Positions 46,766 to 58,131 of a DNA stretch of 64,000 bases are shown piece by piece (within the stretch, counting starts at the first letter, position 1; every line of letters begins with the position of its first letter). The notes beneath the pieces are model-generated. The model searched no databases. It was not told where the DNA came from and was given only the letters and a program-made list of their open reading frames with translations. Both the position numbers and the translations under genes were made by a program. This DNA is from Augochlora pura. Lineage: Eukaryota > Arthropoda > Insecta > Hymenoptera > Halictidae. The DNA lies in NCBI RefSeq assembly GCF_028453695.1, contig NC_135777.1:2666001-2730000 (forward strand). Reading direction: 5' to 3'.

Positions 46766-49454
46766 TTTCAAATAGTCACTTTTCTCGTCCACGTGATTTA
46801 CTATCACGTAGCTCGCGTAATAATTGAATTGATTCGCAACTTGATGCAAACGCTGAACACCACTATGCGATCAGGGTTGCATCTCGAACGAACCCTGACG
46901 TAACCGTCAAAATGGTTAGTGGGAAGGCTTGATGGATTTCGAGTAGACAAGCCAGTAAATGATCAGACGTTTACGAGAAATCCGTCGTCGCGTAATCACG
47001 GGGAAAGACGTCGCCCGCGAAGCAAACGCGTTAGAGCGCAAATGCATCGGTGATGTCGGGGGTCCGTATCCAATCAGACAAGCGTACCGAGTTTCCGGCG
47101 TGGCTCCACCGAATCGAATCAGCGGTGAAAAGAACCGGAACACGTACCGGCCGTGTAAATGGCCGTGTCAATAACCGCGGTCCCCACAATAACGTTTTTC
47201 TTTCCAGCTCCCGATCGTATCGCAAGTTATCGCCGCGACCGAAAAAAAACCCGAGGCTAATGGCCGGCTGGCGCAAAACTACCCCTCGGTTCGTTAGCCG
47301 CCTGTCGTTCTCCTGAAAATCTGCTCGTTTATTGCACCCTCTTAGACGCAACGAACCCGAACCGACTGCAACGCTCCCGGCCAACTTCTCTTCTTTCTGT
47401 TTCGCCGTCGAAACTTCCTCTCCGATCCGGCCACTCGTCGCCCAAGAGTTCTTCCGAACAGTTTTGCACCCCGTTGTCGAACCCCGACAAACGACGCCCG
47501 CTGTCGTCCGAGACACCGCAAAGATACCATGTAGCGTAGATAACACGAATCGTCGTTTATGCAAATTTTTGCTTCGACGAAATTCGCACTAAATACTGGA
47601 AGCTTTATTCAATGCGTTGAAACTACATTACAATTTTTAAACTTAATTTCTGTTTTTATGTACACTTTTTTCATGGTGAGAATTAGTAATTTAATGATAT
47701 TTTTAAAACAATCATCAACAAGAGAGTCTTTAACAAGCATTTAAAATTATACCGAACTATCGTCGACTGAAAAGTATTTGCTAAGTTTTAATGTATAGAA
47801 AATGTAATGACCGTCAGTGAAACTGACTAAACAATATCTTCTCGCATCTCTATCACCTGTATTAATTTAATCGAACCAAATGCTTCGATTTTATGAAATT
47901 TTTAAGGTCGTTGTTATGACAAATCGGAGCCATACATAAATATAAGCCTACATAAATGTCTAAACATTAAATACCTTTCACGACAAATGAAATAAATAAA
48001 ATAGAAACAGAAACTGAAATTGAGCCTACCACGACACGCGCCAATATAATTATACAATTTCTCAAATATTAAAAACCATTCATAAAATAGATCAAATGAC
48101 TACAGTTTAATAGCAATGTAAACAAAGATATAAAAATGTTACTAGCTCGATGGCGCCCGGTTTAACGCGAGGCAGTAATTTTTGGAGCAGCGCCCGCGGA
48201 AGAGACTTTCCAGGGAGGGGGAATCCCAGAATCCGTGAGCAAGTTGGGGAAGTTTGCAAACCGTTAGTTCCGTTTATCTCTGTTTAATCGGGGGGAGAGT
48301 CAACCTGCAGTTCGACGACTTATTCCGCTGCCCCTGGGTCCCCGGTCTAATGAATTAAATCGGCCCCGCGAATTTTCTCCGTTTCGATAAAACGTCCGGA
48401 GGGGTGGAGAGGGGTGGGGGTTGCTTTGTCGGTCGAAGGAGAAACGGGGCGCGAGACAACGGGGCGGCCCCGGGACAAACGGCGGAGGTGAAGTTGCCGC
48501 CGTGTAGAAGCCGGCAACAAATTGTACAATATACGGAATGACTTACTCGCGCGCGGAAGGGAGCGGATCGCGAGCGCCGATAGACGCGTTCACGGTTTAA
48601 TGCCGTCGTTCCCGGGCCATTACGGTATCGAGTTTTATCGCCGGTGTCTCGAAGTTTTCACGATTATGCGCTCGCCGAGCGGAAGATGTTCCACGGGAAC
48701 GCCGGCTGATAGGCTTTGCCGTTAGGCGAATAAGGGAGAGACACGAGCGGGCGAGCGAGACAGAGAGAACACAGGCCCCCGTGACTTTTACGAGCCGTCG
48801 GATGAAGTGGTAAAACCGACTGCCGCGTTGTCGCCGTCGATTTTACGACGATAAAGCCTTATCTGATGTAGACGGCGTAACCGCCGCGCCGGTTACACGC
48901 CGTTTCACCAGGTGTCCCGACACATCGTCGGCCGTGTGATTGCCCACTTTACCTGCCGCGCGATTTCTTTGATTGTCATTAAATCCGGTTGCCACGGGTT
49001 CTTCGACGTCTGACCATGGACGAACCTTTTCTACTTGCTCGTGTCGAATCAAAATGCTACTTCATTTATATTACATATACAAAAAGCAGGAACTCACAGG
49101 TAACCCTTCTATAACAAGGTAGATAGAATCATAGAAACAATAATTGCAGTGGGGGATCCTTTACCAAGATATTTATATTTATAATGTTATGGTAATCACA
49201 CGATTTATCGTTTAAAAATTCCAGGCAACTTTTCTGCTGCTGTTTCTCTATTGTCTTTTTAATTCCATATAAGCGGCTTAGTAATTTTTTTGCTTTTCCC
49301 CTTTCTGGGTTGTGTTATACCTGCTTTAGATTTCTAATAAATAGTATTATTATTTATGTAGCCTTGATTTAATAAAATTTCTCATAATCGTAAATCCTTT
49401 CTTAATAAAAGTCCTCGTCACTACTTAGTGCAATCAAACGATACTATAACATCC
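46766..49454. other. Non-coding stretch
   Basis: GC-rich at 46980-47560 and 48160-49030, otherwise AT-rich. Frames of up to 177 codons carry no recognised domain. Confidence 0.4.
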
Positions 49455-49795
49455 TAAAGGCACTATATTCCTTCCCGTCGTTATTTGTTGGTACTTTAGT
49501 TTTTAAGTATGTTAAAAAAGAATCATGTCATACAGTGTTGTACAAAGGTTTCCGCAATTTAAGTTACATTGTTGGTTCTTACAAGGTTATTGTATTTTCC
49601 ATGGTATGAGGACAGATAATTTAAGCAGCTCCCTTCTGAATTTTCATTTCCTTTGAGCAGAAAGACACTATAGTTCATTATTCCGACCGGTCATTATTCC
49701 ATGGTAATTGAGTTTTTAAATATGTTAAACAAAAATCATGTTATCCAGTGCTGTTAAAGTACAGTATTGTACAAAGGTTTTTGCAATTTTCTCAT
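49455..49795 (+). repeat. Direct duplication, two ~100-bp copies 210 bp apart
   Basis: 49462-49560 and 49667-49791 share CACTATA-TTC, GTTTTTAA-TATGTTAAA, AATCATGT, CAGTG and TTGTACAAAGGTTT, then GCAATTT. The second copy carries an extra CTGTTAAAGTACAGTA. Non-coding. Confidence 0.7.
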
Positions 49796-49829
49796 CGCGA
49801 TAGAACGAAACGGTGTTATATTATATCGT

Positions 49830-50480
49830 GTTGTTGGAGGTCTACCTGCACAGGACACGCATCGAAAGAAGTAAAAAAGGTCGACGTCTAGTCAGGCAAA
49901 TGAAACAGCCGTCTATCTAGTTATGCAAGTGACAAAGATCAATAACTAGTTAAGCAAGTTGCAGGATCAACACACAGACGAACGAACCAAAAACCGATGC
50001 GACTAAACCAGTGGAAACGGTCTTGTCTAATTAGACTTCTAGAAGACGCGTACAACTTCTCCGGCAAGTAGAAGGGGTCTGCGCCTGGTCAGGCAAGCGG
50101 AAGAAATTGTGCATGGTCTGGCAGCGGAGCGAGAAATGTAAGGTGACGTATAACGGGGCTAGTGGAGCAGGCCTACGACTAATCAGTCGAATAGCAAAGG
50201 CATGCTACTAGTCAGGCAAGTAGTAAATGTCTACAACTAGCCACAGAACTAAATAATATCTTTTAAAGACGTGTCAACCCTCTTGTCTTACGATTTCTTT
50301 TGCTCTCGCAACGATTCGAATTTCCTTGTAGAATTCCTTGTAGTTATCTCCGTCATGGTTTCGTCACGATATTGCAGGCGAAGAGGTTAAATATTTCAGA
50401 ACAAGCGCAACGAAAACGTCTACGCAAGTGGAATAAGAACTACGTAGTCAGACAGCGTAAATAGGATAATACGTGCTCGG
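49830..50480 (+). repeat. Decayed ~29-bp minisatellite, cluster 2
   Basis: Clear copies: AGTCAGGCAAATGAAAC (49891), AGTTATGCAAGTGAC (49918), AGTTAAGCAAGTTGC (49948), CGGCAAGTAGAAGGGG (50061), GGTCAGGCAAGCGGAAG (50087), GGTCTGGCAGCGGAG (50117), CTAGTGGAGCAGG (50158), AGTCAGGCAAGTAGTAAATG (50211), AGTCAGACAGCGTAAATAGG (50447). Steps cluster at 27-30 bp. Between cores is a CTRCGACTA-type filler. Same family as 2941-3725. Confidence 0.7.
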
Positions 50481-52200
50481 AGACGAAAATAGATAAAATT
50501 GTATCCGTCCGAATAAAGGAAGCAGAACTATAATTCTCGTCCCTCTCGAGCTATTTTTTCAGAGTCGACTGTAGGCTCGACGCTGTCAGATTCGATCGCA
50601 ATAAAATATTCGCGCGGATCCGCGGCAATCTCTCCGGCTATTGTCGAAATGATTTCTCGTGTCGCGTCGTTCTCGCTGTCTGCGACGTAACATTCAATTC
50701 GGAGTGTCTAGATTCCGAGAATCGACGTCGGGGCTGATTCAGAAACGCGTGGCATTTTCAGATCCCCGTTCCCCGGTACGTTCGTTCGCTCGCGAAATCG
50801 TGCCATATTTGCATTTCGTTCGGCAGCCCTGATTTCGATCCCCGCCGTTCGCCCCGCGCACCGCCGCCGACACTCGCCGTCTAACTTCGGCTTCCGGCGC
50901 GCACAGTTCGCCACGTGTGAACTCGACAATCAACATACTTCTTCAGTTCTTCGTCGGATCCGCGAGAGGAACGTGCGCCCGCTTTACAGTCTGACCCAGA
51001 AACCGAGAGACACGATAAAGTTGACACATCCCGGCTCTCGGTCGCGTGCACACCCGGGCACGGCCCGTCGCTCAAGTGGTTAGTTTTTACAGACGAACGA
51101 GCACCGGAAAATCGTCGTCGTGCTTCCGGCACGTAATCAGTTGTAACGCTCGCGAGCAAGCCCCGACGCACGGCCGGTTTGCATAACCTTCTTTTCGATC
51201 GAGCTATCGAGATTTTTCAGCCGTCTACAATCTAGCGAGCCTCGCCACGCCTCGGCTCGGAGACGCTTTATCTTTTGAAACCTTGCCCCTCCCTCGCCGT
51301 AGAAGGTGAAATGAAGCCACCTTTTTGTCTAGAAGTTTACAATCAGAATTGCTGCTAATAATACGTATAGATTTTGAAAGTGTCGCGAGTCTGTTTTTAA
51401 AAATGAGGTGTCAAATAATTTCTGACCTCTTCATTGTTAACATATTATTACATTAATTTTACATGTTATTATTATCATCATTATTATATTATTTCAGTAT
51501 TTTTAATATTATGTCAACATATTACTTTAGTTAAATTCGTCTAAAAGAAATTTATATAATATCGAGAAATAAATAGAAACATTGACAGGCTTGACATAAT
51601 TAATTAACAGTTTTGAATCGCTAAATTTTAATTTTCTCGAAGTATAAAGACTAAACAAAGATAATAGATAATTCTTCCCAACTTCTGTACATGCTCGCAT
51701 TAACAGCCATCGTCAATATCGAGGGGATGAGAACAGCCCCCTAACGATTGCGGTCAGAAAATCGATTTTCCCGAAAAGGAGACCAGGTGGAAACTGAAAA
51801 CAGCTGATTTTGTAGGCATTATCGCGAACAAGGCGCGCTTTTCAGCCCGAAAGCAGGCCCGGGAGAACATTTCAATAACTTTTCAATCTATCGGGGTGAG
51901 TCGACGGGATACCATCGCGAAAATTGCTGACGTTGTGTTTCATGGTTCTACCCCGTGACGCAATGAAACGGTTCTGCTTTGTCGGTATTGAAATGGCCGC
52001 GGCGATTGTTTTCGCATATTGCTAAACGCTGCGATTCGCGCGGCATAGAAAGATTTCTTTATCGGTGGCGGAACGGCAGAACCGCAATTCCGCTTATCTT
52101 GAAAGCAAGACAATGTCTGACCGTGCGGCCCTATCTGTTCTACATGCGAGATAGACTACAGGAAATTGAACACTCTATTGTGTTACGAACCGCAAGATGA
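50481..52200. other. Non-coding stretch
   Basis: GC-rich at 50560-51300, AT-rich at 51310-51700. No recognisable gene; the 96-codon frame at 50881-51171 has no domain. Confidence 0.4.
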
Positions 52201-52203
52201 TCG

Positions 52204-52388
52204 AGTCTGGCCACAGAGTGTACCTATTCTACTTGGCCGCTCGGCAAACCCTTTCGCTGCGTTCACGAAATCGTTGAGTCAATACTTTATGAACTATATA
52301 GGAGAGCAGCTGATGCTTCGTTCGGGAAAAACTCGCATGAACTTCTTCTATTTGACTGACCATATGCGGTGTTATTCTACTTGTTCTT
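52204..52388 (-). repeat. Decayed ~29-bp minisatellite, cluster 3
   Basis: On the minus strand the units read ACAAGTAGAATAACACC, GGTCAGTCAAATAGAAGAAG (29 bp later), GGCCAAGTAGAATAGGTAC and GTGGCCAGACT. The 29-bp step between the first two is exact. The 105-codon plus-strand frame here is a by-product. Confidence 0.65.
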
Positions 52389-53413
52389 GTATACTTTCAT
52401 CCCTTAGGTTTCATATTATAGTGTCCCATTTTCTTACTTTATTTTATGCGAAATCAATAGACGATGCTTTGTTGTTTAATTGATTTGATTTATTGTGTTA
52501 TATATGTCAAATAATTATCTGGTCATCGAATAATACGAACCATTCACTATAGTATACCGTGTCTTCGAGAAGTTTATTTGCTTCAGAATTGATTTTGTTA
52601 TGACCCGCAGCTACATTTCATTATTATTTAATTACTGTTATTTATTTATTTATTCCATTATATATATATATATAAATTTATTGCAAAATCTTACATGCGC
52701 CCCTTGATTTCAATAAATTTCTCTTACAAACAATGAGGGTACGAATACTTATGAGACTGACTGTATCGCAATCGATTCGACGAATTATTAGATGCAACAA
52801 GCTAGAGTTTTGCGCATAGAGAAAGAGGGGAAGAGAGAGGGAGACGAAAATTATTCGACCGATGTTATAACGCGGCCACGGGCGATATCGATGCATCGCT
52901 AATTCCATTTCTGTACCTCAAACACCCGAAAATTCATCAGAATGATTCATATTGTATACCTAGCCGTCAAACAGGCGAAATCACCCACTCGCGCTTATTC
53001 CGGCGAATTTATGCATACCGTCGCCCGCCTCGCGTAACCCGTTTCGCGCAGCTTCCCTTTCATCGATCATAATCCGCTCCGGTTTCATATAATCGGGGAA
53101 ACCGGCGTGCACCGCGAAAGGACTCCGCAGAAATGAGTTTATGCAATCCCTTTCAGCCGTCGCCCGTTTCTTCGCGAACCGATGCACCCTTTCCCTCCTC
53201 CCGCCAACCCTCGGCGCACGACCGAAGCCGGCACTTTCTTCGACGTCCCTTGCAAATGACAGGCGCCGATCGAGCGAAAGGGGTGAGGCCGCCGCTGCGA
53301 CGTCGTCCTTTCGGACGACAATTAATCCTGCCACCGCGCGCCTTGGATATTTCATTTTATTCCGCGCGTTTAGCTGCGTCGCGTGAATCGCTCGCCTCTT
53401 CGAGGATAATCGG
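52389..53413. other. Non-coding stretch
   Basis: Short (TA)n at 52661-52674; GC-rich at 52970-53410. No gene. Confidence 0.4.
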
Positions 53414-53675
53414 TTAACCCTTTGCGCTACGATTTCTTCGACAGCTGATACTTTTTCGTGCTTAACAGTTTTCTCGATGAAGCCAGAATATTTTTTATTT
53501 ATTTTTTATTTACTTTTATTGCTAGATTTTGATGACGGAAGAGTCAAATTTTATTTCGATTTAGTAGAGACGAGTGGCAGTTATTTATTAATACTTGCCT
53601 CTGAGGCACCACTTAAGATTGTTATATAATATTGTTAATGAGATTGTTATAGTATGAATGCAAGGGGTTCACTGT
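53414..53675 (+). mobile_element. piggyBac-type MITE, degraded right end
   Basis: TTAA (53414-53417), CCCTTTGCGCTACGATTTCTT, matching the left end at 39775. A possible right end is AATGCAAGGGGTTCA near 53658-53672, which would be GTGCAAAGGG-TTAA after several changes. The interior is AT-rich and non-coding. Confidence 0.6.
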
Positions 53676-54877
53676 CCGAGGCGCGCGATTTTTAGAAAAA
53701 TGAAAACCCAAGTTGCGTGGAATATAGTTACGAAGGACTAAGTTCATTGTACCAGTATAGCATCATCAAATAATTCAAATATTATAACTATGTTATAAAC
53801 TATGTATAACTATGGGTGACTTTTACTTTTCCAGATGGGTTAAAACATCACATCTAGAATAAAATATATCCTTAATACATAAATATTCAAACACTTACAA
53901 ATATATTACAAATATAATTTTTATATTATATAGAAATATTTGCAAATACAATACAAATATAATTCGTATATTCATATATAATATTAAGGATATATTTTAT
54001 TAATACAGAAATATATACACCATAAAATATACCCCACCACGCCTGAAACGCCAAGCAAAGGCTAGCATAATTTTTAACCTACCTCAAAAATCTCACCACC
54101 CAATGGCCCTACCACCCTATCTTACTTATAACCAAGTAATTATGAACAAACAACCGTGTCACCAAGTTTTTCCTCGTTCTTTAAATTATTAACAAGAAAG
54201 AAACTGAAACAATAATTTACAATCTCCAGATCGATGTATAATGATTTGAATGGCAATGGCACAGTTTTACAGTCCGAAAATATTGGTATAGGCATCGACT
54301 GGTTCGGCCGAGGGGTTCGATCGCAATTCGGGCCGTTACCACACCCTGCAGCGAATTAGCCAGCCCATAGGTTATTCACGCGTCGGCAGACCGCGCACAC
54401 AGCGGCCCTGTGTTCCCGGACACAAGAATTCGAGGACACAAAACCTGACCCGGTCGTCGGTGCACACAATGGCCGCCGCGCCGACGTCGCACCCCTCGGG
54501 CCAGGATACACCCCCTCGGACGACACGTCGCACAGGGGGCTGACCCCTTATCTCGGCCGCTTTAAATGACACCGACATTGTCCGCGTAATCGAACTTTTT
54601 CTTTCGCGACCGCCCTTGACACGGAGATAGCCAGCCATCGAGATAAAGAGCGCCGCGGGCGTGTCAACCCTTGCCAGAAATCAACCCGCCTTTCAAGAGT
54701 ATCAACGCTATCAGAAACATGTCCGCGCTTCCAGCGACCTGGACCGGGAAAACTCCGATCGCTGACAATAACAGAACTTGACACGATCCGGGCTTCGACG
54801 TCCTTAAAAATCGGGAAACGATCTTTCCGAGCTCGTTAAATTACGCTTACGGTCCACGATTTTAACGAACAGGTCTT
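53676..54877. other. Non-coding stretch
   Basis: AT-rich to 54280, with inverted similarity around TAATATTAAGGATATATTTTA near 53860 and 53985. GC-rich at 54290-54800. No gene. Confidence 0.4.
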
Positions 54878-55195
54878 TCATCTTTTTATCTAGGAGTCGC
54901 GAAGATTTTTTGTCTTTTTATTTAGGAGTCGCGAAGATTCTTTATCTTTTTATTTAGGAGTCGCGAAGATTTTTTCTCTTTTTATTTAGGATTGATATAT
55001 ATTGTGTTACTTTGTATTTAGAAATGACGAATATTTTCTATTTCTTTATTTAGAATTGACGATTATATTTTATATTTTGATTTAGAATTGACCAATATCT
55101 TTTCATTTCTTTATTTAGAATTAGCGATTATATTTTCACTTAGAATCGACGATTTTTATTTAGAACTGACGAATATATTTTTTTCAGAATTAGCC
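54878..55195 (+). repeat. Tandem array, 32-bp unit decaying to the right
   Basis: TAGGAGTCGCGAAGATT recurs at 54891, 54923 and 54955 (32-bp steps), joined by CTTTTTATT. To the right the units drift to TTTAGAATTGACGATTATAT and TTTAGAATCGACGA. The left three units are almost identical, so amplification was recent relative to the right part. Confidence 0.9.
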
Positions 55196-57758
55196 CCTTG
55201 GTTTGTTAAAAGAGTCGGTCGACCGTAGAACATCCACGAAAATTACGTCAAAAAATTTTAATTCGCTGAGATGAAACAGAAATGAAAAATATAATACATT
55301 TCTCCATTTCCATAATCCAGGCTTCTAACAAAGATATGAACAACACATTTTGTGGATAAATTACAGAACGAAATAATTGCAAATTCCGTGGGATCGAATT
55401 TGCTGAGAATTATGTTTGATTCAGTTTACGTTGTCGACGGTCGAAACTGGATCGAGAGAAAGGGGGCCAAGGGGTTGGTCGCGAGGGGATCCGAACTAGC
55501 TTTCGCTAATTTTAATAACCGCGATCTCCGGCGAATCATTAATGAATTCGTGGAGCACCTCCGGCGAGGTCGTGGGACGACGGTGTGTCTCAGACTGCGG
55601 AGAAAATAAACGGAGTGCGATGAACTCTAGAAATATAGAGCGGCATTAATAGTATTCGTTCATGTACTCTGCGTAACTCCGGTCAGCTATAAATAATATC
55701 GGGGAAATCTTTTTAGACGAGCCGCGAATATCTTGCAATTAAAGAATACTGAAACAGAAGCAGTACGTACACTCCCAGAGAAAAAGATAGCACACGGGTA
55801 CTACCTTTAATTTCTCGCGTTATAATTATGGTACAGGAAATGTGCCAATGATACAGAAAGATTACCTTCTACTAATATGTAAACACTATCTGTAATATAT
55901 TAGAATTTTAAGTAACCTTAAATTTCAGTATATGATTGTTCACTATAGTGTCAACTACGCGTTTGTTTATTCGTTCTAAAGATATAAGATATTAACCATC
56001 AAATATAGGATATTAAATACAAGACAGAAGATATTAAATAATACAAGATACTAACCCATTACTATACTTTAACTGCTATAGTAAGCTTATAACGGAGATT
56101 TCAAGTAAGAATCTATTAAATATAAATGTTATTCCATCTTTTAATCTTTATATAATCTACGCTATAATAAAAAGCGTATAAAATAGAAATACTATAAGCC
56201 AAACAAATTATTTCAGATTTACAATTAAAACATCTTCGAGTGCAAAGAATTAAATAAAACGAAGAAGATACCAAATGGAAAATATTAAAATCAAATCAAG
56301 CAAGTGGTATACATCGACGTTCACGCAGACCACTAGTAGTACTTCCACCGTGACTCCTAGTTAAACGACTGCGCGGGTGCGTAGACGGCGTAAAAGGGGT
56401 AGATATTATTTAACCGTACGCCTCGGAGCCCCATGATTCCGAATCTGTGCTCGGGCGGAAACTCCGCATAAGAAGCCGTGTATATTTGCCAGCGGAGACG
56501 TCGCCAGGGAAGCGTTCGGTTGCCGCAGCCAGTAGTAACGTCCGCGATTAGTCAGACGCCGGTACGATACGGGTAAAAACGTCGGTCGCTCGGATTGCGG
56601 GGCGCCACATTATGGGCCCGCGGTACCCCCCACCGATCGTTGGCCGCCGCAATTAGGTGACACAGCTCATTGAGCCCCGATACTGACAAACTCCGGGGGA
56701 AACTTTCAACCGTAACAACAGTACGTTTCCGAAAGTTGCACGCAGTAACGGCCGACACGGTCGCTGTGCCGTCGCCATTAAGCGCCATATCGAAAGCTTC
56801 TTGTCAGCGGCCAAATTCCGCCAGTTGAACGCAACTTTCCGTCTGCCTATGTGCAGCGGAGGTATCGATGTTCCACGGCGTGTTCGGCTCATCGGTTCCA
56901 GCGACGCGCCGACTAGCATTGTACCGAGACTTTGCTACCCGGCCAGCATCGGATTCTGATATTTTCTGCCCCAAATTCCGGCCACCCCGCAACGCCGCCT
57001 GCCCTGGAAAACGGCAGACATCGTTCCCGCTTATCGATCCCGCCAATTTATCTCCTATTCCGCCGCGCAGTGTTCGCCGCCGTCCTACGCCAGCGCGTTC
57101 GCTCCGCTTTCGAAAACGCTCGCCCATTATTATTATTATTATGATCATCGTCATCGTCTGCCATGGAAACGACGGGCCGCGCGATACAAGGCGCGGGCGA
57201 AATTTTTCATTTCATCCGCGGAACGCCGGCATTAAGCCGACTGCCACCGGGTCCCCTGGTTTACGATGCAATCTTTTTTTTCAACCCGCCAGCGCACGCG
57301 CAACGACGCACGTATTATTATAGTACCGTTGAAAAATTGCGTCCTCGGTGCGTCCCGGTTTCGCCGCGCGCGACGTATTGGCTCGTTCCGGCAATTTCCA
57401 GTAAGAAGCTCGCGCGCCAGTGCAGTCGTCGCTCTTACACGCCGTGGTGTAGGAACGGTCAGGTAAGAGGACTCCGCGAGATGAACCACGTGGATCGATG
57501 GTTATCGCAAAGCGGGGGTGCGCGCCGTGACCCTTTAACCCTTTTGTGGAATTTTATTGAATATTCTTGGACTGTTGTTGGAACGCTGGAATTATATTAT
57601 TATATTTTAGTGTTATATTAGATTATATTATTATACTATATGATAATATTTTTATATACTATATAATATAATATATACTATTATAAACTATATAATAATA
57701 TTATTATACAGGGATTATATAATTTATATAAGGTAGCTTTGCTCTCTAGCCAATAGGC
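55196..57758. other. Non-coding stretch
   Basis: AT-rich to 56330, GC-rich at 56340-57540, then AT-rich. CTTCGAGTGCAAAGAATTAA at 56234-56253 is an orphan right end of the CCCTTTGC family. An (ATT)n run lies at 57127-57142. Frames of up to 152 codons on both strands carry no domain. Confidence 0.45.
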
Positions 57759-57821
57759 TTACTCCAAATGACCTCAGGAACACCTTATTTCCCAGAGTTA
57801 CAATAATTCTGATACACCCTG
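57759..57821 (-). repeat. Dispersed repeat family C, copy 2
   Basis: Reverse complement of 12068-12130 with 51 of 63 matches by eye. On the minus strand it starts CAGGGTGTATCAGAATTATT and ends CATTTGGAGTAA. Similarity does not continue beyond these limits, so the two may be independent fragments of a longer element. Confidence 0.75.
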
Positions 57822-57882
57822 CATATATAGCATATCATGTAATATATACAAAGTATATTACGTAATAAATATAGAGTAAATT

Positions 57883-58131
57883 ATATAATATACTTTATTA
57901 TATTAAAATTAATATATCATACATTACTTGTAATTAATTATTTCGAGCTCACATATCTGTGACACTCTGTCAAAGGATAAGTTTCTAAGAACAACGTTAT
58001 CCGTACATATAATATACTTTGATACATTAAAATTAATATAATACACATTACTTGTAAATAATTGCTTGAAGCTCACATATTCGTGACACCCCCTCAAAAA
58101 AATAAATTTCTAAGAAGAACGTTATCCTTAT
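57883..58131 (+). repeat. Tandem duplication, unit 124 bp
   Basis: AATATACTTT recurs at 57887 and 58011. Both copies continue with ATTAAAATTAATAT, CATTACTTGTAA, GCTCACATAT, CGTGACAC-like and TTTCTAAGAA-AACGTTATCC. Divergence is about one base in eight by eye. Non-coding. Confidence 0.85.
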
